A stretch of 64,000 nt of DNA from GCA-002282575 sp964519885 (GTDB taxonomy: Bacteria; Pseudomonadota; Gammaproteobacteria; Thiomicrospirales; Thiomicrospiraceae). Positions 42,771-51,885 of the stretch are shown piece by piece; position 1 is the stretch's first letter; the number at the start of each line of letters is the position of its first letter. The notes under the pieces were generated by a model. The model saw only the letters and a program-made list of their open reading frames with translations. It searched no databases and was not told the origin of the DNA. The stretch lies in the NCBI GenBank assembly GCA_964519885.1, contig CAZFLX010000003.1, positions 81,117 to 145,116 of the forward strand. Direction: 5' to 3'. A program made the translations under genes and the position numbers.

Positions 42771-44042
42771 GTGAATCTTTCCAATGTTCGTATTGGTATT
42801 GTGGGTTTGGGTTATGTCGGTTTGCCATTGGCAGTCGAGTTTGGTAAAAAATTTGAGGTGATTGGCTTCGATATTCATCAAGCTCGTGTCGAAGCCCTGA
42901 AAGCAGGTCACGATCACACCTTAGAAGTGTCGGATGAAGAGTTAAAAGAAGCCACCAAGCTTTCTTACACCGCCAGCTTAGAAGATATTCGCCCGTGTAA
43001 TGTGTATATCGTTACCGTTCCTACCCCAATTGATGAACATAAAGCCCCCGACTTTACCCCGCTGATCAAAGCCAGCGAGTCACTTGCCAAAGTCCTAAAG
43101 CGTGGTGATGTCGTTATTTACGAGTCAACCGTTTACCCAGGTGCTACCGAAGAAGTCTGTGTGCCCCTATTGGAAAAAAGCGGTCTGAAGTTTAACGAAG
43201 ACTTCTACTGTGGTTACAGCCCAGAGCGCATTAACCCAGGTGACAAGCAACACCGAGTGACCAATATTTTGAAAGTCACGTCAGGTTCTACCCCCATCGT
43301 TGCTGATTTTGTCGATGCGCTTTACCAAAGCATCATTGTCGCGGGAACGCACAAAGCCAGCAGCATGAAAGTCGCCGAAGCGGCAAAAGTGATTGAAAAC
43401 ACCCAGCGTGACGTCAATATTGCTCTGATTAATGAATTGGCTCTGATTTTTAATAAACTCGGTATTGATACCGAAGAAGTATTGAAGGCCGCCGGTACGA
43501 AATGGAATTTCTTGCCCTTCCGTCCGGGTTTGGTTGGTGGGCATTGTATTGGTGTTGATCCTTACTACCTCACCTTCAAAGCACAAGCTGTGGGTTATAA
43601 CCCAGAAATCATTCTTGCCGGTCGTCGCTTAAACGACAACATGGGTGCTTATGTGGTGCAGCAAATCGTCAAAATGATGTTGAAAAAGAAAATCAATGTT
43701 ATGGGTGCGCGCGTGCTGATTCTCGGTTTGACGTTTAAAGAAGATTGCCCCGATGTGCGTAATACCCGTGTGGTCGATATGGTGCAAGAATTAGCCGAAT
43801 ACGAAGCACAAGTTGATGTCTATGATCCTTGGGCGGATAAAGCTGAAGCCAAGCACGAATATGGCATTGACCTGATTGATGCGCCTGAACAAGGTGCTTA
43901 CGATGCGGTGATTTTAGCGGTCAAGCATCATCAATTTGTTGAAATGGGTGCTAAAGGTATTCATGCTTTGGGTAAAGACCCGCATGTTCTCTTCGATGTG
44001 AAGTATGTGCTGGGTAAAGATGAAGTCGATGGTCGTTTGTAA
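42771..44042 (+). CDS. Nucleotide-sugar dehydrogenase, TviB/WbpA-like
   Basis: A 423-residue NAD enzyme that oxidises the C6 of a UDP-sugar to a uronate, probably UDP-GlcNAc or UDP-GalNAc. IGIVGLGYVGLPLAVEFG is the NAD motif. YESTVYPGATEE and GYSPERINPGD follow. The catalytic cysteine is in GGHCIGVDPYYLTF, and ILGLTFKEDCPDVRN is the C-terminal domain signature. The start is GTG at 42771, seven bases after AAGGAG; an upstream TTG exists but does not fit the SD. It precedes a slyD-like gene and a uronate epimerase, forming a surface-polysaccharide precursor set. Confidence 0.9.
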   Translation: MNLSNVRIGIVGLGYVGLPLAVEFGKKFEVIGFDIHQARVEALKAGHDHTLEVSDEELKEATKLSYTASLEDIRPCNVYIVTVPTPIDEHKAPDFTPLIKASESLAKVLKRGDVVIYESTVYPGATEEVCVPLLEKSGLKFNEDFYCGYSPERINPGDKQHRVTNILKVTSGSTPIVADFVDALYQSIIVAGTHKASSMKVAEAAKVIENTQRDVNIALINELALIFNKLGIDTEEVLKAAGTKWNFLPFRPGLVGGHCIGVDPYYLTFKAQAVGYNPEIILAGRRLNDNMGAYVVQQIVKMMLKKKINVMGARVLILGLTFKEDCPDVRNTRVVDMVQELAEYEAQVDVYDPWADKAEAKHEYGIDLIDAPEQGAYDAVILAVKHHQFVEMGAKGIHALGKDPHVLFDVKYVLGKDEVDGRL

Positions 44043-44064
44043 CTTGATTGATTGAAATGATTGG

Positions 44065-44090
44065 AAACGCACCTTCGGGTGCGTTTATTC
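44065..44090 (+). terminator. Hairpin with UUCG tetraloop after the dehydrogenase gene
   Basis: AAACGCACC (44065-44073) pairs with GGTGCGTTT (44078-44086) around TTCG, a very stable tetraloop. A short T-rich ATTC follows. It separates the dehydrogenase from the slyD-like gene, though partial read-through is possible. Confidence 0.78.
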
Positions 44091-44115
44091 TGTGCAACAT
44101 GACTTGTGAACTGTG

Positions 44116-44586
44116 ATGAAAATCGAAAAAAACACCGTGGTAACCTTGCGTTACCAAATTAAAGATTTAGACGACGTACTGATTGATGAAGGGGATTCTT
44201 TAGCCTATCTGCATGGTGGTTATGGCATTATTTTCCCACAGGTCGAAGCAGCACTGGTCGAGAAAAGGGTTGGTGATGTGTTTGAGGTAAAGGTCGAGCC
44301 TGAAGATGCCTTTGGCTTGTACCAAGTGGATCTGATGAAAATTGAACCACGTCATCTGTTTCCTGAAGATTTAGTCGAAGGGATGATGTTTGAAGGTACA
44401 GCCGAGGGGCGTGACGAAGCGATTATTTATCGCGTTACCGATGTGGGTGAAGAGCAGGTGATCGTTGATGGTAATCACCCGTTAGCGGGTGTGGCTTTGG
44501 TATTTAGTGGCGAAGTGCTGGACGTGCGCGCGGCAACCGAATTAGAGATTGCACATAAGCATGTGCATAGTGGAGTGTGTGAATGA
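44116..44586 (+). CDS. slyD: FKBP-type peptidyl-prolyl isomerase, SlyD-like
   Basis: A 156-residue cytosolic protein. MKIEKNTVVTLRYQIKD and LAYLHGGYGIIFPQVEAALVEK form the FKBP core. The insert-in-flap domain sits in the middle, and DGNHPLAGVALVFSGEVLDVR is the SlyD signature. It lacks the long histidine/cysteine-rich tail of E. coli SlyD (ending HKHVHSGVCE), so metal binding is likely weaker. ATG at 44116 is preferred to a GTG three bases upstream. It overlaps the next gene by four bases. Confidence 0.9.
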   Translation: MKIEKNTVVTLRYQIKDLDDVLIDEGDSLAYLHGGYGIIFPQVEAALVEKRVGDVFEVKVEPEDAFGLYQVDLMKIEPRHLFPEDLVEGMMFEGTAEGRDEAIIYRVTDVGEEQVIVDGNHPLAGVALVFSGEVLDVRAATELEIAHKHVHSGVCE

Positions 44587-45590
44587 AAGTATTAGTAACC
44601 GGGGCGGCGGGTTTTATTGGTTCGCATGTGTCGCATATTTTATCAGATCGCGGTGATACCGTGGTGGGTTTGGATAATCTGAACGATTATTACGATGTGA
44701 ACCTCAAATTGGCACGCTTGGCACGTTTAGAAGCGAAACCCAATTTTAGCATTGCCAAAATTGATTTGGCCGACCGTGCGGCAATGGAAGCCTTGTTTGC
44801 TAAAGAAAAGTTCGATAAGGTGGTTCACTTGGCTGCGCAAGCTGGCGTGCGTTATTCGATTGAAAATCCGCATGTGTATGTGGACAGTAACATCACCGGC
44901 TTTTTACATATCCTAGAAGGTTGTCGTCATCACAATGTGCAGCATTTGGTTTATGCCAGCACCAGCTCTATTTACGGCGCTAACGAAGCCATGCCCTTTT
45001 CAGAACACAACAGTGCCAACCATCCACTAACCCTCTACGCGGCAACCAAAAAAGCCAATGAGCTGATGGCGCACAGCTATTCCAATATTTTCGGTATGCC
45101 GACCACAGGCTTACGTTTCTTTACCGTGTATGGTCCTTGGGGACGCCCTGATATGGCGCTGTTTTTGTTTGCCAAAAACATCATTGAAGGCAAGCCGATT
45201 AATGTGTTCAATCATGGCAATCATACGCGTGATTTCACCTTTGTGGATGACATTGCCAATGGTGTTGTGGCAGCGATGGATCACAATGCTCAGCCAAATC
45301 TGCAGTGGGATGGGTTTAATCCCGATCCAGCCACCAGTAAAGTACCTTGGCGTGTGTACAATATTGGTAACAATCAGCCGGTGAAGTTGATGCGTTATAT
45401 TGAAGTGCTGGAGGACTGTTTAGGCAAAAAAGCCGAACTCAATTTATTGCCTTTACAGCCGGGCGATGTGCCGGACACCTATGCCAGCGTTGATAACTTA
45501 GTCAAAGATGTTGGCTACAAACCAGCCACGCCAGTAGAAGAAGGTGTACGTCGATTTGTGGATTGGTATCGTGCTTATTACCAAGTGTAA
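44583..45590 (+). CDS. NAD-dependent nucleotide-sugar epimerase (UDP-glucuronate 4-epimerase-like)
   Basis: A 335-residue short-chain dehydrogenase/reductase-fold enzyme. VTGAAGFIGSHVS is the NAD motif and YAATKKANE holds the catalytic Tyr-x-x-x-Lys. RFFTVYGPWGRPDMALF is the signature of UDP-glucuronate 4-epimerases. It would convert UDP-glucuronate (or an N-acetyl relative) to its galacto form. Translated from an ATGA overlap with the slyD-like gene, it works downstream of the dehydrogenase in making a surface sugar; the exact substrate is uncertain. Confidence 0.9.
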   Translation: MKVLVTGAAGFIGSHVSHILSDRGDTVVGLDNLNDYYDVNLKLARLARLEAKPNFSIAKIDLADRAAMEALFAKEKFDKVVHLAAQAGVRYSIENPHVYVDSNITGFLHILEGCRHHNVQHLVYASTSSIYGANEAMPFSEHNSANHPLTLYAATKKANELMAHSYSNIFGMPTTGLRFFTVYGPWGRPDMALFLFAKNIIEGKPINVFNHGNHTRDFTFVDDIANGVVAAMDHNAQPNLQWDGFNPDPATSKVPWRVYNIGNNQPVKLMRYIEVLEDCLGKKAELNLLPLQPGDVPDTYASVDNLVKDVGYKPATPVEEGVRRFVDWYRAYYQV

Positions 45591-45596
45591 CTGACC

Positions 45597-46034
45597 ATGC
45601 AACGTTTTCAATCTTGGTTAGATAGGGGTGATAGGTTCGTTACCCTATTGCGCCTAATTTTTATTGGCATCATGACCTTGTTACTTTTGGTGGCTATGGC
45701 TTCACTGACCACTAAATTGGTGTTGGCTGTGTGGATGCAGGGCGCTGTTTCGTTTGATATGTTGCAAGTATTGTTTAATGATGCGCTGTTTGTGCTCATT
45801 ATCTTAGCGGTAGTCCGCACGCTATTTATTAACGACAGTTTCTCTTATGCACTCACCTTCTTAGAAGTCGGTTTTGTGGTGCTGTTACGTAAACTGATTT
45901 TACTAGAAACGACACCAGAAGAGGCTTGGGTGTTGTTGGTGTTGGGTTTTGTTTCCGCTTTATTTTTTGGCTTGATTGTGTTTACTCACTATCTGAAGCA
46001 TGATATTGCGCCCGACATCATTACTAAAAACTAA
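45597..46034 (+). CDS. PsiE-like inner-membrane protein
   Basis: A 145-residue protein with four predicted transmembrane helices (LLRLIFIGIMTLLLLVAMAS, LFVLIILAVVRTLF, FLEVGFVVLLRKLIL, WVLLVLGFVSALFFGLIVF) and the family motif ALTFLEVGFVVLLRKLIL. It resembles phosphate-starvation-inducible PsiE, whose function is unknown. It starts six bases after the epimerase stop and is likely part of the same transcript. Confidence 0.75.
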   Translation: MQRFQSWLDRGDRFVTLLRLIFIGIMTLLLLVAMASLTTKLVLAVWMQGAVSFDMLQVLFNDALFVLIILAVVRTLFINDSFSYALTFLEVGFVVLLRKLILLETTPEEAWVLLVLGFVSALFFGLIVFTHYLKHDIAPDIITKN

Positions 46035-46076
46035 TTCATCTTAACATTCAACAATTAGCGTAAGGAAATTTCATTG

Positions 46077-46979
46077 ATGACGAACATTGATCAACTCTCG
46101 CAGCGTTTTGCTGTCGATGCTGTCGATCAGCATATTCATTTTTTCGAGCAGGGTGAGTTAACTCTGGTTGAATTAAGTTCGCAGGCGGGTAAAGTGCGTG
46201 TCGCTTTGCAAGGCGCTCAAGTATTGGATTGGACACCGACAGGTGAAGCTGTGCCAGTGATTTGGGTTAGCGATGCAGCGGTTTATCAAACGGGTAAAGG
46301 CGTGCGTGGTGGTGTGCCTGTGTGTTGGCCTTGGTTTGGTGCGGGTGATGCGGGCAAGCCAGCACATGGTTTTGTGCGTACTAAGCTTTGGTCGGTGGCG
46401 GCGAGTGGCGTGAATGAAACAGGGCCATGGTTGCGCCTAACGATTAGTGACGATGAAAGCACGCGCGCGCTCTGGCATCATGCTTTTAACTTGTCATTAA
46501 CGGTGACCCTCGGCAAGTCTTTGCACATTGCCTTGTGTACCGATAATACCGGTAATAGTGAGTTCAGCATCAGCGAGGCATTGCACACCTATTTTGCCAT
46601 TGGTGATGTGGATAAGGTACGTGTCACTGGGTTAGACCATACGCACTACCTCGATAAAGTCTTGGGGATGTCGCGCCATCTTCAAGTAGGTGATGTCACC
46701 ATTCATGGCGAGGTTGATCGGGTTTATGTCGATACCACAGCGCAGACCTCGATTGTCGATGAGGCCTTGGCACGCCGTATTGAAATTCATAAAGCTCATT
46801 CAAGTGCAACGGTGGTGTGGAATCCGGGCAGTGAAAAAGAGCAAGGCTTTGCCGATATGAAAGCCGGTGATTACCGTCGAATGTTATGTGTCGAGTCAGG
46901 TACCGCTGGTGGTGATTTGGTGACGATACCCGCTGGTGAAGCCCACACGCTCAGTGTTGAATACCGTTTGGTGCGCTAA
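46077..46979 (+). CDS. D-hexose-6-phosphate mutarotase (YeaD-like)
   Basis: A 300-residue aldose-1-epimerase-fold enzyme that interconverts alpha and beta anomers of glucose-6-phosphate or related sugars. GAQVLDWTP, GGVPVCWPWFG, HGFVRTKLW with its catalytic histidine, and VWNPGSEKEQGFADM are typical. A TTG three bases upstream is also possible; ATG was chosen. It sits in the run of sugar-related genes after the epimerase. Confidence 0.87.
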   Translation: MTNIDQLSQRFAVDAVDQHIHFFEQGELTLVELSSQAGKVRVALQGAQVLDWTPTGEAVPVIWVSDAAVYQTGKGVRGGVPVCWPWFGAGDAGKPAHGFVRTKLWSVAASGVNETGPWLRLTISDDESTRALWHHAFNLSLTVTLGKSLHIALCTDNTGNSEFSISEALHTYFAIGDVDKVRVTGLDHTHYLDKVLGMSRHLQVGDVTIHGEVDRVYVDTTAQTSIVDEALARRIEIHKAHSSATVVWNPGSEKEQGFADMKAGDYRRMLCVESGTAGGDLVTIPAGEAHTLSVEYRLVR

Positions 46980-47020
46980 ATGCGCCTTTAATTGATTTAA
47001 GTTAGAAAGAAATAATTTCC

Positions 47021-47848
47021 ATGTTGAAACAAAAAACCTTATTCAGCAGCGCTTTAGCTGTTTTGTTGATGAGTACTGCTGTCAATGCAGCCGATGAAAA
47101 AGCCAAGCCTTCAGATACTACGGCTATGGTTACGGTGAATAAAGTGGCGATTTCTCAAGCCACTTTTGCTGATGCCATGCGTGAGCAATTACAACGTGGC
47201 GCTAAAGACAGCGATCAACTCCGTAACGCAGTGATGGATGAGTTAATTATTGCCGAAGCTTTGGCACAGCAAGCGAGTAAAAATAAACTCACCAACAATC
47301 CCGATGTGAAACGCGCCTTGGCGAATGCGCAGCGTTCGATTTTGGCTGAAGCTTATTTAATTTCACAGCTAAAAGATAATCCCGTCACCGATGCACAAGT
47401 GCGTGCAGAGTATGACCGTCAAATCTCAATGACTAAAGAAGGTCGTAACGCTACGGAATATCGTATTGCGCAAATTGTTACCAAGGATGAGTCTTCTGCC
47501 AAAGCCGCCTTAGCCCGCTTGAACACCGGTGAAGATTTTAATGCGGTAGCTAAAGCAACCAGCATGGATCCTGAAGTCGCACGCAGTGGTCCAGAACTTC
47601 CCTGGTCATTGCCAGATCAACTCATTCCACCTTTAGGGGATACAGTGGTTGGTTTAACGAAAGGTAGTGTCAGTGAGCCGGTAGCAACCTCGGTTGGTTT
47701 CCATTTACTGAAAGTGTTAGACGCTCGTCCTTTTAAAGCACCGACCTTTGATGAAAGTAAGCAAAGTATTCGCATGAGTTTATTGGAGCGTCGAAAGCAG
47801 GAAATTATTCGTAGTGTGATTGAAAAAGCGGATGTGAAGCCTAATTAA
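47021..47848 (+). CDS. Periplasmic peptidyl-prolyl isomerase, PpiC/SurA-like parvulin
   Basis: A 275-residue exported chaperone. The signal peptide is LFSSALAVLLMSTAVNA. A SurA-like helical N-domain (about 30-135) is followed by a parvulin domain (about 140-240) with EYRIAQIVTKDE, GEDFNAVAKATSMDPEVARSG and VGFHLLKVLDARP. It would assist folding of outer-membrane or periplasmic proteins. Confidence 0.87.
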   Translation: MLKQKTLFSSALAVLLMSTAVNAADEKAKPSDTTAMVTVNKVAISQATFADAMREQLQRGAKDSDQLRNAVMDELIIAEALAQQASKNKLTNNPDVKRALANAQRSILAEAYLISQLKDNPVTDAQVRAEYDRQISMTKEGRNATEYRIAQIVTKDESSAKAALARLNTGEDFNAVAKATSMDPEVARSGPELPWSLPDQLIPPLGDTVVGLTKGSVSEPVATSVGFHLLKVLDARPFKAPTFDESKQSIRMSLLERRKQEIIRSVIEKADVKPN

Positions 47849-47877
47849 TCCTAGACGAGTCCTATCCGTTTTGTGAC

Positions 47878-47905
47878 AAAAAAGCGACGAATGAGTCGCT
47901 TTTTT
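47878..47905. terminator. Bidirectional intrinsic terminator
   Basis: AAAAAAGCGAC (47878-47888) pairs with GTCGCTTTTTT (47895-47905) around a six-base loop. The A- and T-tracts at both ends allow it to stop the parvulin gene and the converging HDOD gene. Confidence 0.9.
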
Positions 47906-47910
47906 GCGCA

Positions 47911-48882
47911 TTAGGCGTTCGATTTTAACCAATAACCGCTCAGGTTTTTGCGGATATTGCTTAGGGCTTCGTCGGACAGTCCAATTACTTGGCTGGCTTT
48001 CTGTGCTTGTTCTAGCAGTTCTTGTGACTGATAAGCCTGATACACCAACTCATTGACCATGCTCTGTGCCAGTAGGCCGGTGGCAATCATCAAACGAATT
48101 TCGTCTGACGTGATGCACTCATAATGGGGATGATGGTGATAAGCAATCGCGGTTAAAAACACCCGATCTGCCACATAGCGCTCATTAAGTCCCCATTGTT
48201 TAACCACCAGTACACCCAGTTGGTCGTGACCGACAAAGCTTTGTTGTTCCTGCTGATGCGCAGTGACGGGTAAGCTTAAACTTTGTTTGATGATGGGCGC
48301 ATAGCTTGCACCAAAGCTACCCGCTAAGGCAAACATGCCACCATGTAAATAAAGTCCAAATAAATAGGCTCTTTCTTGCGTTAACGGATGCTCTTGCGGC
48401 GGTAAATAGCCTGCAATTTCCGCGCACGCATATGCGGTTTTAGCGGCATAGCCAACTAAGTGTTTAATGATCTGGTCAGTGCCTGCCAGTTGTTTCATGC
48501 CATTGGCTAGCGCTAATTGGTAGAGACGCTCAAATCCCATTAGGTTAACGCATTGATGAATGTTAACAATATCAATCGGGCGTTTGAGTTGGCTTTGAAA
48601 AGCTGGCTGGCGAAGGGTGTGAAGTATATCGCCACTCAGTATTGGATCTTGTTCAATACTGGCAACGATTTGTTGTAAATTAGGGTTGGGTTGCTGTACC
48701 AAGTGTGTGAGCGCTGTCAGCGATTCGGGTAAGCTGGGAATGTGTAATTGCCCCCCAAGCCGAGCCAGCAGTTGTTCACAATTCACTAAGTCTAGGCTGG
48801 CCTGAACAGCCGGTAAGTTTGTTGGCGGTTTGGGGAGTTGACGTGAAGCAAAATGCAGGTGTCCGGAATGTAAATTAACGGC
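47911..48882 (-). CDS. HDOD domain protein, last gene of the sensor cassette
   Basis: A 323-residue soluble protein with an HDOD domain (about 40-240): SIEQDPILSGDILHTLRQPAF, CVNLMGFERLYQLALANG, AYACAEIAGYLPP, and GHDQLGVLVVKQWG. It is paralogous to the HDOD protein at 34.0-35.0 kb. The ATG at 48882 overlaps the end of the upstream GGDEF gene by eight bases, indicating translational coupling; an upstream TTG would extend it into that gene. HDOD domains usually act as scaffolds in c-di-GMP or stress signalling. Confidence 0.85.
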   Translation of the reverse strand, partial: AVNLHSGHLHFASRQLPKPPTNLPAVQASLDLVNCEQLLARLGGQLHIPSLPESLTALTHLVQQPNPNLQQIVASIEQDPILSGDILHTLRQPAFQSQLKRPIDIVNIHQCVNLMGFERLYQLALANGMKQLAGTDQIIKHLVGYAAKTAYACAEIAGYLPPQEHPLTQERAYLFGLYLHGGMFALAGSFGASYAPIIKQSLSLPVTAHQQEQQSFVGHDQLGVLVVKQWGLNERYVADRVFLTAIAYHHHPHYECITSDEIRLMIATGLLAQSMVNELVYQAYQSQELLEQAQKASQVIGLSDEALSNIRKNLSGYWLKSNA

Positions 48883-50917
48883 CATCGGTATGCACGCCTC
48901 GATCGATATCCCTATGTTGTTGATCAAAAAACCAGATTTGATTTTTGCCTTGTTGTTTAGCGATATACATGGCTTTATCCGCTTGTTTAATCAGGTTCAC
49001 TTCGGTAACTTCTAGGTCATAATCTTTAGGCGTGTAAAAGTCCACGCCAATACTGGCAGAGATGCTGACCGTCACCTCGTCGTTCAACACGAAAGGTTGG
49101 TTGCATAGCGCTAGTAATTGATCGAGGATGGGATAGGCACTTTCACGGCTTGGTAAGCCAGTCATGACCGCAATAAACTCATCGCCACCAATGCGCGCAA
49201 TGGTGCATTGCGAGCGCATCAGGGTAATGAAACGGTTGCCTAATTCAATCAACAGGGTATCGCCGGCGTTGTGACCGTAAGTATCGTTGACTTGCTTGAA
49301 GCCATCTAAGTCGATGAAAACAATGGCAACATAATGTTGCTGTTCTCTCGCACTCATTAACGCTTGTTTAACGCGGTCATTTAACAGTGAGCGATTGGGT
49401 AGACCGGTCAGCACGTCGTAATGCAGCAATCTTTCTAATTTAGCTTGTTGTGCCTTTTGTTGGCTGATGTCGGAAAAAATGGCGACATAATTCTGAAGTT
49501 GTTTGTTATCATCCCGAATGGCATAAATGGTTAGTAATTCGGGGTATATTGCTCCATTTTTGCGACGATTCAGTACTTCGCCACGCCAAAATCCGCTTTG
49601 ATTCAAAGCATTCCACATATCGACATAAAAAGATTCTGGTTGTTTTCCTGACTTTAAAAAACGCGGATCTAAGCCTAAAACCTCGTTTTTACGATAGCCT
49701 GAAATGGTTTCAAAGGCTCTATTGACGTTAATGATTTGACGCTGTGCATTGGTAATGACAATACCTTCAATACTGGCGTCGAAAATGAGCGATGCTTGTT
49801 TTAATTGTGATGAAGCGCTTTTGATGCGGCGGTATAGTCGAGTGATCCATAGCAGTAGCCCCAATAGCAAAGCAAAGATGGCGGTGGCAACCAAGGCTTC
49901 AACTTGGTACAGTTGCCACACTTCCATCCAAGTTAGGTTAGGAATTGCATCGAAGGGCGTTATCCGCAGTCTGGTTAACATGGCTTCTAGTGCGTAGTAG
50001 TCAGCCGGTGGGGTAAAGCCACTAATGTTCAGTTTTTGCGCACTTGGCCAGCTGGTATCGATAGCAAAAAGTGCAACGGTTAGCGCTTTAATGGCAGACT
50101 CGGGTACATGTGATAGCGCATAGACTGGCCATTCTGGAATCAGTTCGGTGGAAAGGAGAAGCGGAAAAGCACTGAGTTGTTGTGGGTTGATGATGCGAAT
50201 GTCTGATAAAGCTAACCGCTGGTTGGCTAACCAGTCTTCTAAAACACCCGTGCGCACAAAACCGACATCAACTGTTCGAGACATCACGGCTTCAACTACC
50301 TTGTCGTGCGTTTTAAGATCAACCCAATGAAGTTTCTCAGGATTTACGCCTGCTTTGTGCAGTTCGTTCAGCGGCAGGGCATAGCCCCCAGCATTGGACT
50401 TAGAGAGGATAGCAACTGAGCGCCCCGTCAATTCGGATAAGTGTTGAACGGGTTGGCTGTCGGCGCGTTGAAAAATCACGCCCCCCAGACTGCTTAAGTT
50501 TTGATTTTGATGGCGTTTTTTAACCGTCGCTATGGGGGAAATCATGGCATATTGATGCCGCAATTGTTTGAATAAGACTGGATTGGTAAAAAGGATATCT
50601 ACTTGATGATTGTCTATCGCCTGAATGATGTCTGACTGATACATCAATTTGATGCTCAAGTGATAATTCGGCAAGTGTTGATTGATTTCGTTTGCCAGAG
50701 CGTCATAGTAAGATTGAAGCTTTTCGTTATCTTGAAAGGCGTAAACCACCATGTTGAGCGGCTGTTTTTGCGCTCTGTTTTCGTTGGAGAAAGCAGAGAA
50801 ACTCATGCTTGCCAGTGATAACATTAGTGCACTGCTAAGCATCCGACGGCTAGGCAGTCTGAAGGAGGCGTAATGTTTAGAAATGCTCACGAGCATGAGA
50901 CGAAATAGGTGGGTCAT
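48875..50917 (-). CDS. PhnD-like sensor, PAS and GGDEF domain diguanylate cyclase
   Basis: A 680-residue membrane protein. A signal-like hydrophobic segment (about 27-44) is followed by a periplasmic PhnD-type binding domain (about 53-310: DILFTNPVLFKQL, SVAILSKSNAGGYALP, VGFVRTGVLEDWL). A transmembrane helix lies at 340-358. A PAS domain follows (about 370-490: GIVITNAQRQIINVNRAF). The GGDEF domain (about 500-665) has an intact ARIGGDEF ending at residue 581 and FIDLDGFKQVNDTYGHNAGD. There is no RxxD inhibitory site (RSQC instead). A phosphonate- or amine-like ligand in the periplasm probably sets c-di-GMP output. Its ATG overlaps the upstream lipoprotein gene by four bases. Confidence 0.92.
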   Translation of the reverse strand: MTHLFRLMLVSISKHYASFRLPSRRMLSSALMLSLASMSFSAFSNENRAQKQPLNMVVYAFQDNEKLQSYYDALANEINQHLPNYHLSIKLMYQSDIIQAIDNHQVDILFTNPVLFKQLRHQYAMISPIATVKKRHQNQNLSSLGGVIFQRADSQPVQHLSELTGRSVAILSKSNAGGYALPLNELHKAGVNPEKLHWVDLKTHDKVVEAVMSRTVDVGFVRTGVLEDWLANQRLALSDIRIINPQQLSAFPLLLSTELIPEWPVYALSHVPESAIKALTVALFAIDTSWPSAQKLNISGFTPPADYYALEAMLTRLRITPFDAIPNLTWMEVWQLYQVEALVATAIFALLLGLLLWITRLYRRIKSASSQLKQASLIFDASIEGIVITNAQRQIINVNRAFETISGYRKNEVLGLDPRFLKSGKQPESFYVDMWNALNQSGFWRGEVLNRRKNGAIYPELLTIYAIRDDNKQLQNYVAIFSDISQQKAQQAKLERLLHYDVLTGLPNRSLLNDRVKQALMSAREQQHYVAIVFIDLDGFKQVNDTYGHNAGDTLLIELGNRFITLMRSQCTIARIGGDEFIAVMTGLPSRESAYPILDQLLALCNQPFVLNDEVTVSISASIGVDFYTPKDYDLEVTEVNLIKQADKAMYIAKQQGKNQIWFFDQQHRDIDRGVHTDGR

Positions 50918-51885
50918 AGGGTCAAACTCGGTAGGTAGGCGGTCGTGTAGTCCAGACGACGTAAATTGTCAGGCAATGCATTGTGTTGATGCTGATTAAG
51001 GAGATCGAATACATGAGCGATGGATTGCTGAAATGCGCCTTGCTTGTCGCCCAGTAGTTGATGGTTTCGATTTAAGCTGGGCAGAATGACACCATGCAGC
51101 GCCAGTTTGGCTTCCTCGTAACTGATTTTCTGTCGACTGGCAATGCGATAAAGGCTGTCATCCGGTTGGTCTTGAAGACGCTGTAGCATAATGAAATGCT
51201 GTTTCACTAAGTTTTTAATGGTTTCGTGATGTTGTCTGAGTCGATCTGTTCTGACTGCTAAGACATCAAAAATGCGCTGCGGGAAGTCTCGGCTGGTGTA
51301 AGCGATTTGGGCGCCGAGTCGTTTTAGCTTGCTGGCGGTTGGCTCGAAGGTAATCACCACATCTACCTTGCCTTGTTGCCAAGCTTCAATTTGACTTTCA
51401 CCCACGGGAATCGGGTAGAGTCTAACTTGGTCTCGTTTAAGGCCGACGTGGTTTAACAATAAATCCAGCATTAGTTGACCGACTTGATTGGCTTCGTAAG
51501 CGATACGTTGTTCAGCGTGAATAAAGGGTGGCTTAGTGTTGGGTTTAACCAACACCACATCGGCACCGGAAGAAATATTTAATAAGGCTACTAGGGTTAA
51601 ATCTATGCCTTGGCTTTGAAGTTGTATTACTTCATCGAGGGTAAACGCACCGGCGTCGAGTTGTCCGGTTAACATGGGTTGAAGTTTTTCGGTGTTGTTG
51701 CTGTAGTGAACCAATTTAACTTGACTGGGTAATTTGCCCAATTCTTCTGCTAAGTAAAAGCTCTCATAGCCAATCCAAGGATGCACTCCCAAACGAAATG
51801 AAGCCGCAGATTGACATGCTGCAATACCTGCTAGGCTGGCGCAACTCAGTAATGTTGATTGCAGTAAAGTGCGTCTGGTCAACAT
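50914..51885 (-). CDS. ABC-type substrate-binding lipoprotein (SsuA/THI5-like)
   Basis: A 323-residue lipoprotein. The N-terminus MLTRRTLLQSTLLSCASLAG is a signal with the lipobox IAAC just after it. The mature part is a type II periplasmic binding fold (FRLGVHPWIGYESFYLAEELG, GQLDAGAFTLDEVIQLQ, GKVDVVITFEPTASKLKRLG) as in nitrate-, sulfonate- and thiamine-precursor-binding proteins. No permease or ATPase gene lies beside it. It heads a three-gene overlapping cassette with a sensor diguanylate cyclase and an HDOD protein, so it may present ligand to that sensor. An upstream in-frame start would add residues before the signal and is less likely. Confidence 0.85.
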   Translation of the reverse strand: MLTRRTLLQSTLLSCASLAGIAACQSAASFRLGVHPWIGYESFYLAEELGKLPSQVKLVHYSNNTEKLQPMLTGQLDAGAFTLDEVIQLQSQGIDLTLVALLNISSGADVVLVKPNTKPPFIHAEQRIAYEANQVGQLMLDLLLNHVGLKRDQVRLYPIPVGESQIEAWQQGKVDVVITFEPTASKLKRLGAQIAYTSRDFPQRIFDVLAVRTDRLRQHHETIKNLVKQHFIMLQRLQDQPDDSLYRIASRQKISYEEAKLALHGVILPSLNRNHQLLGDKQGAFQQSIAHVFDLLNQHQHNALPDNLRRLDYTTAYLPSLTL

